In this document: piece by piece, positions 1 through 6,109 of the stretch | How positions within the stretch are numbered: position 1 is the stretch's first letter | Layout of the letters: each line of letters begins with the position of its first letter | Assembly (NCBI GenBank): GCA_007116755.1 | Contig: SKHU01000229.1 | Span: 1-6,109, forward strand | Reading direction: 5' to 3' | Origin: Alphaproteobacteria bacterium | GTDB taxonomy: Bacteria; Pseudomonadota; Alphaproteobacteria; Micavibrionales; CSBR16-224 | DNA: 6,109 bases | Translations under genes and position numbers: made by a program | The notes under the pieces: generated by a model | Seen by the model: only the letters and a program-made list of their open reading frames with translations | Database searches by the model: none | What the model was told of the DNA's origin: nothing

Positions 1-1834
1 AGGACAGCGCGTAAGCCGATTCATACAAGCCCTCGATCGGCGGCAGCACCTGTGTTTCCAGTGAATAAAACACATCCCGCCCGTTGGTGTTGCGGGCATA
101 GACCTGTTCGCGCACCAATTGCAGGAATCCTTCTGTCAGGCCTTTCGGCTGTCCGGATTGCACGCGTTTCTGCCAGCCGTAACCGGGCAGGGTGCGGGCG
201 GCATCCAGCGCATCATCCAGCGCGTGCTGTGCTTTTTCGTCATCGGCAATCAGCTCTTCCAGACGGCGCTTCAGGCCACGATTGCGGCTGCGTCCCGGCA
301 TCTGTGTACCGGTTTCGCTTTCCAGCCCCAGCAGCCAGCGGCGCAGATCAGCGGCCTCCCGTCCCGAAAGATGCAGGGCGAAGGCACTGTCGGCAGCATC
401 GAACAGATGGTGGCCTTCATCAAAAACATAGCGGCTTGGCAGCACGTCATGCGGATGCGACAGCGCGGTGCGGTGCATAACCAGCGCATGATTGGCCACA
501 ACAATTCGCGCGCGCTGCGACAGGCGCTGGCTTTTTTCGACAAAGCAGCGGTGATAATGCTGACAGGCGCTGAAAATGCACTCGCCGCGCCGATCGGATA
601 GCCCCAGAGAGGTGCGCCAGCCGATTAGCGACGGCAACCAGCCCGGCATGTCGCCGCCATAGAGATCACCGTCGCGCGTTGCCGCCGTCCAGCGGGCGAC
701 CAGCCCCAGACCTGTCGCATAGCGCGGATTGTTTTGCGCGGCCGGATTGTTCATCGCCTCTTCCAGATTGAGCAGGCAGAGATAATTCTCCCGCCCTTTG
801 CGGATCACAACTTTGCGTTTTTTCTCCTCCGCATCGGGATAAAGTGCGGCCAGCTCTTCATCCACCTGTTTTTGCAGATTTTTGGTATAGGTCGAAATCC
901 AGACGCAGCCCTGATTTTTCTCCGCCCATGCTCCGGCCGGCGCGATATAGCCGAGCGTTTTTCCCGTACCGGTTCCGGCTTCGGCAATGACGGTATTAGG
1001 CAGATTTTCACGGTTACGCGGATGAAAGGCCGGAACGATGCCTTCGGCATAGGAAAGCTGTGCCGCACGCGGCTGTGTGTTGCCGCCGCGTGCGGCAAGC
1101 AGTTCCTGCAATGCCGCGGCGGATTCCGGCGCGCTGATGCTTTCATGTCCGGGGGGCGGGGGCGGTGCTTCCTCCGCCCATTCCTGCAGGCGGTTCCAGA
1201 TTTTTGTACCTGCGCGCGCCGTTTGCCGGTCGTGATGCCCGTGCGGCTTGTCGAGCGCCTGTAAAATCAGCGGTGCCCACGGCCAGCCGGAGGGCGCATT
1301 GCTTTGCCCGCCGTTGCCCTCTCCGCTGACATCTGCTGCTGTGGCCAGTCCCATCATCGCGGCGATGGCGACGGGGTCGGAATGTTCCGTGCGGCTCTCC
1401 GCCGTCAGAGCGGCCAGAAGATGCTGTGCCGATTCTAGCAACGCGATGCACTGATCCTCCGTTGTCGTGACGGAAACGGGGAGATCAAGCGCTGCCGCGA
1501 CACCTGCAACGGAAGGCAGGCAAAACCGCGCCGGATGCACAAAGGCAAAAATTTCGAGAATATCGTAGGCGGCAAAAGGCGAAATGCCGAGTTGCGCCGC
1601 CGTTGCGGGCGCATGACAGACTAGCGGCATATGCTGCGCAAGAAAGCGGCCGAGTTCCGACGGTTTCGGCATAAGAATCTCGCCGCCTGCGGTCAGGATG
1701 ACGGCTTTGCGCCTGTCGGCAATCAGCACCGGAACGCTGAGCGCAATATCCGCGCGCGGCGCAGCAGCCTGTAATGCTGTGTCAGCGGCGGCTTCTCCGG
1801 CTGCGGTCTTTGCGGCGGGACGTGTTGGCGGCAT
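1..1834 (-). CDS. dinG: DinG/XPD-family Fe-S ATP-dependent DNA helicase, 3' end off the window
   Basis: Superfamily 2 helicase that in characterised relatives unwinds DNA 5' to 3' and helps resolve D-loops, R-loops and G-quadruplexes. 611 codons are visible; the C-terminal part carrying motifs III-VI lies beyond the left edge. Seen: a conserved-looking N-terminal region without helicase motifs (LEIFAFVHPARF near residues 90-101), a proline- and histidine-rich linker (about 195-235), a Q-motif-like RAAQLSYAEG, Walker A AGTGTGKT at 286-293, and Walker B DEGH at 472-475. Four cysteines, C353, C419, C424 and C430, sit between the Walker motifs, where XPD/DinG proteins bind a 4Fe-4S cluster. The start chosen is the first in-frame ATG (1834-1832). 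Its ribosome site is weak, and the frame stays open upstream to a stop near 2023 with only TTG candidates there. A later ATG at 1672 would cut into conserved-looking sequence. Family is certain; the exact ortholog is less so. Confidence 0.93.
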   Translation of the reverse strand, partial: MPPTRPAAKTAAGEAAADTALQAAAPRADIALSVPVLIADRRKAVILTAGGEILMPKPSELGRFLAQHMPLVCHAPATAAQLGISPFAAYDILEIFAFVHPARFCLPSVAGVAAALDLPVSVTTTEDQCIALLESAQHLLAALTAESRTEHSDPVAIAAMMGLATAADVSGEGNGGQSNAPSGWPWAPLILQALDKPHGHHDRQTARAGTKIWNRLQEWAEEAPPPPPGHESISAPESAAALQELLAARGGNTQPRAAQLSYAEGIVPAFHPRNRENLPNTVIAEAGTGTGKTLGYIAPAGAWAEKNQGCVWISTYTKNLQKQVDEELAALYPDAEEKKRKVVIRKGRENYLCLLNLEEAMNNPAAQNNPRYATGLGLVARWTAATRDGDLYGGDMPGWLPSLIGWRTSLGLSDRRGECIFSACQHYHRCFVEKSQRLSQRARIVVANHALVMHRTALSHPHDVLPSRYVFDEGHHLFDAADSAFALHLSGREAADLRRWLLGLESETGTQMPGRSRNRGLKRRLEELIADDEKAQHALDDALDAARTLPGYGWQKRVQSGQPKGLTEGFLQLVREQVYARNTNGRDVFYSLETQVLPPIEGLYESAYALS

Positions 1835-2031
1835 TGCTTCGGTTCTTTCGTTATCTGTCTGGACAGACAGAATACAGGATTCGGGCAGAAAAAGCGATAC
1901 GGCAGACGGAAAAGATTTTGTGTTGCAGCGCAAAATTCTGATTGTGATTGTTTGCAAATCGCAGTAATCTCGCAATATCGGGTTTCCATGACAACAATAA
2001 TGTAAGACAAGGATAGAAGAGGGTCAGGACT
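1835..2031. promoter_or_regulatory. divergent intergenic region between the helicase and glutamine synthetase
   Basis: This 197-base stretch must carry the promoters of both divergent genes. It is more AT-rich than its flanks. Visible elements are a perfect 8-base palindrome TTTGCAAA (1951-1958), an ATTTTG/CAAAAT dyad (1915-1920 and 1931-1936), and a plus-strand pair TTGTGA-17-TAATCT (1943-1948 and 1966-1971) that could be a weak sigma-70 promoter. AGAGGG (2018-2023) lies 8 bases before the synthetase ATG and is a good ribosome site. I do not see a convincing GG-N10-GC sigma-54 site, which might have been expected for a nitrogen-regulated gene. The role is inferred from position; no single element is secure. 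Confidence 0.45.
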
Positions 2032-3165
2032 ATGTCTGAATTTGCTTTTGCGGAATATATCTGGATTGACGGTGCGTTGCCGACGCGTTATCTGCGCTCG
2101 AAAACAAAGGTTTTGAGACTGGATGATGATCCGGTGCTGGAAGATTTCCCCGAATGGAGCTTTGACGGTTCTTCAACGCTGCAGGCGGAGGGGCACGATT
2201 CGGACTGTATTATGAAGCCGGTGGCATTCATTCCCGACCCGATCCGCGGCTACGGCAACTATCTTGTGATGACAGAGGTTTACGATTCCAAAGGCAAGGC
2301 GCATGAAACCAATTCCCGCGCGCAGCTGCGTGCCGTTCTGGATGCGGGCGCTGCAAAACACGATCCGTGGGCGGGGTTCGAACAGGAATATACGCTGTTT
2401 GACGGACGCACGCCGCTTGGCTGGCCGGAAACGGGTTTCCCCGCGCCGCAGGGACCGTATTATTGCGGCGTCGGTGCGGATGAGGTCTTTGGCCGCGAAC
2501 TGGTCGAAGAACATGCGGAAGCCTGCCTTGCCGCCGGTCTGATGCTCTACGGCGTCAATGCCGAGGTGATGCCGGGACAGTGGGAATTCCAGATGGGATA
2601 CCGCGGTGATGACAGCGAAAAAGCGGATGTGCTGACGGTTTCCGATCATCTCTGGTTCGGACGCTGGCTGCTTTACCGCATTGCCGAAGATTACGGTATA
2701 ACGGTCTCCACGCATAACAAGCCGGTGACGGGCGACTGGAACGGTGCGGGCATGCACACCAATTTCTCGACAAAGGAAATCCGCGATCCGAAAACCGGAG
2801 GCGAGGCGATTAAAAAAGCCATCGCCGCGCTGGAGAAAAAACACAAAGAGCATATCCGGCTCTATGGTCACGGGCTGGAGCGCCGTCTGACAGGTCTGCA
2901 CGAAACCTGCGACATCAACACGTTCAGGGCCGGAGAAGCCGATCGCGGCGCATCAATCCGCATTCCGCGCCAGATTGCGGAAAAAGGATGGGGTTATTTT
3001 GAAGACCGCCGTCCCGGCGCGAATGCCGACCCGTATCTGGTGGCGGCACGGCTGTGCACAACAGTCTGCGGCGTGGACGAGTCGGTGATGGAGTTCACCT
3101 CATGGCCGCGCGAGAACAAAAAAGACAAGAAAGACAAAAAAGGCCCGCAGGCCGTCGCCGTATAA
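2032..3165 (+). CDS. glnII: type II (eukaryote-like) glutamine synthetase with lysine-rich C-terminal tail
   Basis: ATP-dependent ligase making glutamine from glutamate and ammonium in the cytoplasm. The sequence is clearly GSII and not the longer dodecameric GSI. The N-terminal beta-grasp domain contains WSFDGSST (42-49). The catalytic domain contains FEQEYTLF (116-123), PYYCGVGAD (142-150), NAEVMPGQWEFQ (176-187), WNGAGMHTNFST (236-247), LTGLHET (286-292), DRGASIRIPR (304-313) and FEDRRPGANADPY (323-335), so the usual metal-, ATP- and glutamate-binding residues appear intact. At 377 residues it is longer than bacterial GSII proteins I know (about 330-345). The extra length is a C-terminal tail ending in a KKDKKDKK tract (363-370). 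AGAGGG lies 8 bases upstream of the ATG. Transcription appears single-gene, closed by the terminator at 3188-3223. GSII lacks the GSI adenylylation tyrosine, so control is probably transcriptional (inference). The gene is often also annotated glnA. Confidence 0.96.
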   Translation: MSEFAFAEYIWIDGALPTRYLRSKTKVLRLDDDPVLEDFPEWSFDGSSTLQAEGHDSDCIMKPVAFIPDPIRGYGNYLVMTEVYDSKGKAHETNSRAQLRAVLDAGAAKHDPWAGFEQEYTLFDGRTPLGWPETGFPAPQGPYYCGVGADEVFGRELVEEHAEACLAAGLMLYGVNAEVMPGQWEFQMGYRGDDSEKADVLTVSDHLWFGRWLLYRIAEDYGITVSTHNKPVTGDWNGAGMHTNFSTKEIRDPKTGGEAIKKAIAALEKKHKEHIRLYGHGLERRLTGLHETCDINTFRAGEADRGASIRIPRQIAEKGWGYFEDRRPGANADPYLVAARLCTTVCGVDESVMEFTSWPRENKKDKKDKKGPQAVAV

Positions 3166-3187
3166 CGGAAAGAATTGTTTGGACAGC

Positions 3188-3223
3188 GCCGCCTTTGCAA
3201 TCGCAGAGGCGGCCTGTTTTTTT
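3188..3223 (+). terminator. intrinsic terminator after glutamine synthetase
   Basis: An 11-bp stem (3188-3198 with 3203-3213; GCCGCCT pairs with AGGCGGC, one G-T pair inside) closes on a four-base loop AATC. A CTG spacer and a run of seven T (3217-3223) follow. It begins 22 bases after the synthetase stop codon and should end that transcript before the tRNA gene. Confidence 0.9.
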
Positions 3224-3224
3224 C

Positions 3225-3253
3225 TTGCGTCGTTTTCTTCTGCGGCATAAATT
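3225..3253 (+). promoter_or_regulatory. probable sigma-70 promoter of the tRNA-Leu gene
   Basis: TTGCGT (3225-3230) and TAAATT (3248-3253) are separated by exactly 17 bases, and transcription would start about 7 bases before the mature tRNA 5' end. The match to consensus is partial (3/6 and 4/6). Position supports it: the strong terminator immediately upstream means the tRNA needs its own promoter. The -35 hexamer starts two bases after the terminator T run. Confidence 0.45.
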
Positions 3254-3266
3254 GAAGATGTTTTAA

Positions 3267-3354
3267 GCGGGCGTGGCGGAATTGGTAGACGCAACGGACT
3301 TAAAATCCGTTGGGCCTTGTGCCCGTGGGGGTTCGAGTCCCCCCGCCCGCACCA
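3267..3354 (+). tRNA. tRNA-Leu, anticodon UAA
   Basis: Complete class II cloverleaf. The acceptor GCGGGCG (3267-3273) pairs with CGCCCGC (3344-3350). The short D stem is 3276-3278 with 3290-3292, with GG at 3284-3285. The anticodon stem ACGGA/TCCGT (3294-3298, 3306-3310) holds loop CTTAAAA with anticodon TAA at 3301-3303. The long variable arm pairs GGGC (3312-3315) with GCCC (3321-3324), typical of leucine tRNAs. The T arm is GGGGG-TTCGAGT-CCCCC (3327-3343). Discriminator A (3351) is followed by a genome-encoded CCA (3352-3354). It reads UUA codons (UUG by wobble). Confidence 0.98.
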
Positions 3355-3425
3355 TTTTATCATTATCAGCCGTCATCTTTCAGGGCACGTTCGGCCGCGC
3401 CGTCGATAGCATTATACTGGATTTC
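3355..3425. other. short gap between convergent tRNA-Leu and lldP
   Basis: 71 bases with no gene and no convincing intrinsic terminator for either the tRNA or the lactate operon. On the minus strand it contains a perfect TATAAT (3416-3411) without a recognisable -35 partner. The lldP reading frame also continues for 19 sense codons past its TAG stop, to a TGA at 3368-3366. Whether any of this is functional cannot be decided from the sequence alone. Confidence 0.4.
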
Positions 3426-5096
3426 CTAAAACGGAAACCGGATAAATACAGTTGTAATAATACCCGCAGACAGTGCCAGCAATAGCATGGGAAGGATTGT
3501 GTACCGGATGATCTGGCCTTCACGGCCGGAAAGTTGTGTGACGGCGGCAACGGCGACGACATTGACAACCGCAATCATATTGCCGGCATTGGCGCCAAGC
3601 AGCTGCGCGGCAAGGATCAGGCGCGGTGGAAGACCGGCTTCACTTGCCGCAGAAAACTGCAACAGGCTAAACATCATATTTGAAAATGTTGCCGAACCGG
3701 AAATGAATGTGCCAAGCACGCCGACAAACGGTGCAAAAAACGACCAGCCCGAACCGAAATAACCTATCGCCATTGCGGCCAGTTCAATGGGCATACTGTC
3801 CACTCCGCCGGTATTGATGTCCGAATACACAAAAATTCTTACCGTCGGTACGGCGGCGCAAAGAGCGATAATGCCGGATTGCAGGGCAGAAAAAGTTTCA
3901 CCGGCTGTCCGGACAAGATCGCGGCGGCGCATCCCGTAAAGCTGTGCGGCTACAAGGGCGGTCAGAAGAAAAACCGTACCGGGGAGATAAAGCGGTTCAA
4001 TACGTGCGGATATATCCGTGTGCAAAATATTGTTCCATTCAAGCGCCATGGATTTCAGCAGACCTTTCAGGAGAAATGCGTCTATGCGGGTCAAAACCAA
4101 AACCAGCGTAATCAACAGATACGGCAGCCAGGCATAGGCAAGAGTTATTTTTTTAGAGGGGGATGCGGTCTTCTTTTTGTCCGTTTCAGGAGGCGGCAAT
4201 GTTTTGAATTGCGGACAGAAATCATCCCATTGTGTTTTCGGCAGTAAAAATTTAAATTTTATGGCCAATAAAATAATACCTATGCCGATCAGCCCCCCTA
4301 ACAGGCTTGGAAATTCGGGGCCGAAAAAATAGGCAACGGCAAGGGCGGGAAGGAAAAACGCCAATCCGGCCAGCAGAGCAAAGCGCCATATTTCAAGCCC
4401 TTCGCGTGCCGATTTATTCCGTCCGAAACAAAATGTCATTAAAACACACAGCAGAATCGGCACGAAGCTGCCGATCATCAAATCCATGACAAGCGCCTGC
4501 ACGGCGACGGTTTCAACAAATCCTCCCAAGGTCTGATCCGTAATATGCATATGCGACAGAACGTCTTTTTCTCCGGCTTCCAGCCCCATTTGCATCCCGA
4601 TCAGAACCGGTGTGCCGACGGCTCCGAATGAAACGGGAGAGCTGTTTGCTATGAGTGTCAGTACAACAGCCGCCATAGCCGGAAAGCCGAGAGCAATCAG
4701 CAAGGGGGCACAAATAACGGCCGGCGTTCCGAAACCTGCAGCGCCTTCAATAAATGCCCCGAACAGCCAGGCAATAAGAATAAGCTGTACGCGCCGGTCG
4801 GGAGATACAACTGTAAAACCGTTGCGAATCCGCTCCAGCGCGCCCGATGCGGACATCACCTTTAATAAAAATATCGCGCCGAGAATGATCCAGATGATAG
4901 AGGCGGCGACCATAAGCCCTTCTATCGCGGCAGCAGCCATCCGTATGGCGGGAACCTGCCATACGGCTCCGGCAAGCGCGGCTGTTATCAGTGCGGTGAG
5001 GGGCATCGCGTATTTTGCAGGCCAGCGCAACAGCACCAGAAAAGTGAATATGATTAAAATCGGCGAGAGAGCAGCAAGAATTTTCAAGGCGTCCAT
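3426..5096 (-). CDS. lldP: L-lactate permease, LctP/LldP family
   Basis: Inner-membrane carrier of the lactate permease family, which takes up L-lactate (some members also D-lactate or glycolate) with protons. At 556 residues it is close to the E. coli LldP/GlcA size. The protein is hydrophobic throughout, with about 12-14 membrane segments (for example 4-24, 60-80, 104-131, 203-223, 264-280, 371-388, 495-520, 532-552). Family signatures are seen: GAFIEGAAGFGTPAVICAPL (113-132), NSSPVSFGAVGTP (151-163), GTFISGSATFSNMMF (462-476) and GANAGNMIAVVNVVA (501-515). A lysine-rich hydrophilic loop (about 286-318) separates the halves and is probably cytoplasmic. The start codon is set by AGGA (5108-5105), 8 bases upstream. 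It lies 35 bases downstream of ldh and is almost certainly cotranscribed. The exact substrate range and transport direction are inferred. Confidence 0.95.
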   Translation of the reverse strand: MDALKILAALSPILIIFTFLVLLRWPAKYAMPLTALITAALAGAVWQVPAIRMAAAAIEGLMVAASIIWIILGAIFLLKVMSASGALERIRNGFTVVSPDRRVQLILIAWLFGAFIEGAAGFGTPAVICAPLLIALGFPAMAAVVLTLIANSSPVSFGAVGTPVLIGMQMGLEAGEKDVLSHMHITDQTLGGFVETVAVQALVMDLMIGSFVPILLCVLMTFCFGRNKSAREGLEIWRFALLAGLAFFLPALAVAYFFGPEFPSLLGGLIGIGIILLAIKFKFLLPKTQWDDFCPQFKTLPPPETDKKKTASPSKKITLAYAWLPYLLITLVLVLTRIDAFLLKGLLKSMALEWNNILHTDISARIEPLYLPGTVFLLTALVAAQLYGMRRRDLVRTAGETFSALQSGIIALCAAVPTVRIFVYSDINTGGVDSMPIELAAMAIGYFGSGWSFFAPFVGVLGTFISGSATFSNMMFSLLQFSAASEAGLPPRLILAAQLLGANAGNMIAVVNVVAVAAVTQLSGREGQIIRYTILPMLLLALSAGIITTVFIRFPF

Positions 5097-5121
5097 CTTG
5101 TTTTTCCTGTCTGCTACGTTG

Positions 5122-5136
5122 CCTGATCCGGTCAGG
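5122..5136 (-). repeat. small inverted repeat in the ldh-lldP junction
   Basis: On the plus strand CCTGA and TCAGG flank TCCGG; the dyad spans the ldh stop codon (5134-5132). With 5-bp arms and no T run it is not a terminator. It could form a minor intercistronic hairpin in the shared mRNA, or be chance. Confidence 0.3.
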
Positions 5137-6076
5137 TCATGACACCCGTGATGGCTTCTTTTATAACGGTGGCGCTTTTTTTTAGCGCGGCGGTTTCCTC
5201 CCTGTCCAGTAAAGGAAACATGGTTTTCTCAATGCCTCCGGCCGCAATAATCTGCGGCATGGATAACGTTACATCGGTCACGCCTTCCGCTTCGGCCATA
5301 CGTGTGGCACATGTCAGAACCGCATGTTCGTTTTTTTGTATGGCGGCGGCAATTCTCGCCATGCCTGCCCCGATGCCGTACCATGTTGCGCCTTTGCCTT
5401 CGATAATCCGGTAGGCGGCATTGCGTACACCATCATCAATTTGCCGGCGGATTTCCGATGTGACAGCTGCGCCGATCTGGGCTGCGAAAGCGGTTAACGG
5501 CAGGTTTCCGATGCTAATGCCGGACCAGTGTAAAACCTCTGAATCTCCATGCTCCCCCAGAACATAACCGTGAACGGAATGGCTGGACACACCGAGATGT
5601 TTTCCGACAAGCGTCCGGAAACGTGCCGTATCCAAAATCGTCCCCGATCCGATAACACGGTTGAACGAAACATTGTGGCTGCGTTTGGCAATTTCAGATG
5701 CCATATGCGTCATAACATCAACAGGGTTGGTGGCCACCAGCAAAACGGCCTGCGGCGCAGCAGAAAGAATTTTTGGTATGATATCTTCAAAAACAGCTGC
5801 ATTGCGCTTTAAAAGATCCAGTCGGGTTTCTCCGGGCTTCTGGCTGACACCTGCGGCAATCATGACAACCGCTGCGCCATCCAGATATTCATAATCGCCC
5901 GATCTTACGGCAACAGGTGCGGCAAACGGAGTCGCATGCAGAATGTCTTCCGCCTGTGCCGCGGCAAAGGCAGGGTTTTGGTCAACCAGAACCAGTTCCG
6001 TACCAACACCCCGCATAACGCAGGCATAAGCACTTGCAGAGCCAACCTGTCCACATCCGACCACACCGATTTTCAT
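5132..6076 (-). CDS. ldh: NAD-dependent L-lactate dehydrogenase
   Basis: Cytoplasmic enzyme reducing pyruvate to L-lactate with NADH, or the reverse. At 314 residues it has the usual length of bacterial LDH. The Rossmann fold begins at residue 1 with GCGQVG (7-12), and D32 at the end of the second strand favours NAD. The substrate loop reads GVSQKPGETRLDLL (76-89): Q79 occupies the position that is glutamine in lactate and arginine in malate dehydrogenases, and R85 is the mobile-loop arginine. ATNPVD (115-120), D149 and R152 (LDTAR), catalytic H176 in GEHGDSE (174-180) and T231 are all present, so the active site looks complete. The ribosome site GGCGGGAG (6092-6085) lies 8 bases before the ATG. 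It is the first visible gene of the operon with lldP; its promoter lies at or beyond the right edge. Allosteric behaviour cannot be judged. Confidence 0.95.
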   Translation of the reverse strand: MKIGVVGCGQVGSASAYACVMRGVGTELVLVDQNPAFAAAQAEDILHATPFAAPVAVRSGDYEYLDGAAVVMIAAGVSQKPGETRLDLLKRNAAVFEDIIPKILSAAPQAVLLVATNPVDVMTHMASEIAKRSHNVSFNRVIGSGTILDTARFRTLVGKHLGVSSHSVHGYVLGEHGDSEVLHWSGISIGNLPLTAFAAQIGAAVTSEIRRQIDDGVRNAAYRIIEGKGATWYGIGAGMARIAAAIQKNEHAVLTCATRMAEAEGVTDVTLSMPQIIAAGGIEKTMFPLLDREETAALKKSATVIKEAITGVMT

Positions 6077-6109
6077 GTCTCATACTCCCGCCTAATATTT
6101 TTTGTGTAT

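Noticed and set aside
410..421. DEGH instead of DEAH in helicase motif II
   Set aside because: As I recall, DinG proteins commonly carry DEGH, so this supports the assignment and is not an anomaly.
734..1264. 176-residue plus-strand open frame
   Set aside because: Antisense to the helicase Walker A region; composition is that of a shadow frame with no family signature.
1935..1975. Possible sigma-54 promoter for glutamine synthetase
   Set aside because: The TTGCAA resembles a -12 element, but there is no GG at the required 10-base spacing upstream.
2173..2901. 242-residue minus-strand open frame
   Set aside because: It lies wholly antisense to the conserved glutamine synthetase, has no recognisable domain, and reflects codon bias of the real gene.
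3334..3360. tRNA 3' end as an attachment site
   Set aside because: No integrase gene and no second copy of the tRNA end in the window.
3100..3363. Minus-strand open frame containing CGRGDSNPHG
   Set aside because: It is the antisense translation of the same tRNA and of the glutamine synthetase 3' end, a common database artefact.
3273..3485. Open frame beginning MAELVDATDLKSVG across the tRNA
   Set aside because: This peptide is the well-known spurious translation of a tRNA-Leu gene; the reading frame lies on the tRNA and has no support of its own.
1..6109. CRISPR array, insertion sequence, toxin-antitoxin pair, riboswitch or new defence system
   Set aside because: No regularly spaced repeats, transposase motifs, terminal inverted repeats, small paired genes or leader structure were seen; every long coding region belongs to a known housekeeping or metabolic family.

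Overview
The window reads as ordinary chromosomal DNA of a free-living Gram-negative bacterium, most likely an alphaproteobacterium. The grounds are the DinG-type helicase with an alphaproteobacterial-looking N-terminal region, a bacterial type II glutamine synthetase, and moderately high GC (about 61% in five 60-base lines counted by hand on the left, about 52% in five on the right). I cannot name the genus. A Micavibrio/Rhodospirillales-like organism is only a guess.

Layout. Positions 1-1834 (minus strand) hold the first 611 codons of a DinG/XPD-family Fe-S DNA helicase that runs off the left edge. A 197-base divergent intergenic region follows (1835-2031). Positions 2032-3165 (plus) encode a complete type II (eukaryote-like) glutamine synthetase with an unusual lysine-rich C-terminal tail. 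It is followed by a strong intrinsic terminator (3188-3223), a plausible promoter (3225-3253) and a complete tRNA-Leu(UAA) gene with encoded CCA (3267-3354). On the minus strand, from the right edge, an NAD-dependent L-lactate dehydrogenase (5132-6076) is followed after 35 bases by an L-lactate permease (3426-5096). These two almost certainly form an operon that converges on the tRNA.

How the genes work together. ldh and lldP form a lactate module: the dehydrogenase interconverts pyruvate and L-lactate with NAD(H), and the permease moves lactate across the inner membrane. The synthetase makes glutamine from glutamate and ammonium. The helicase belongs to DNA repair and replication. The three blocks look functionally unrelated.

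I found no mobile element, CRISPR array, phage gene or undescribed system. The points worth a second look are modest: the synthetase tail, the lactate operon in this setting, the drop in GC just past the tRNA, the in-frame open stretch after the lldP stop codon, and dyads in the divergent intergenic region.
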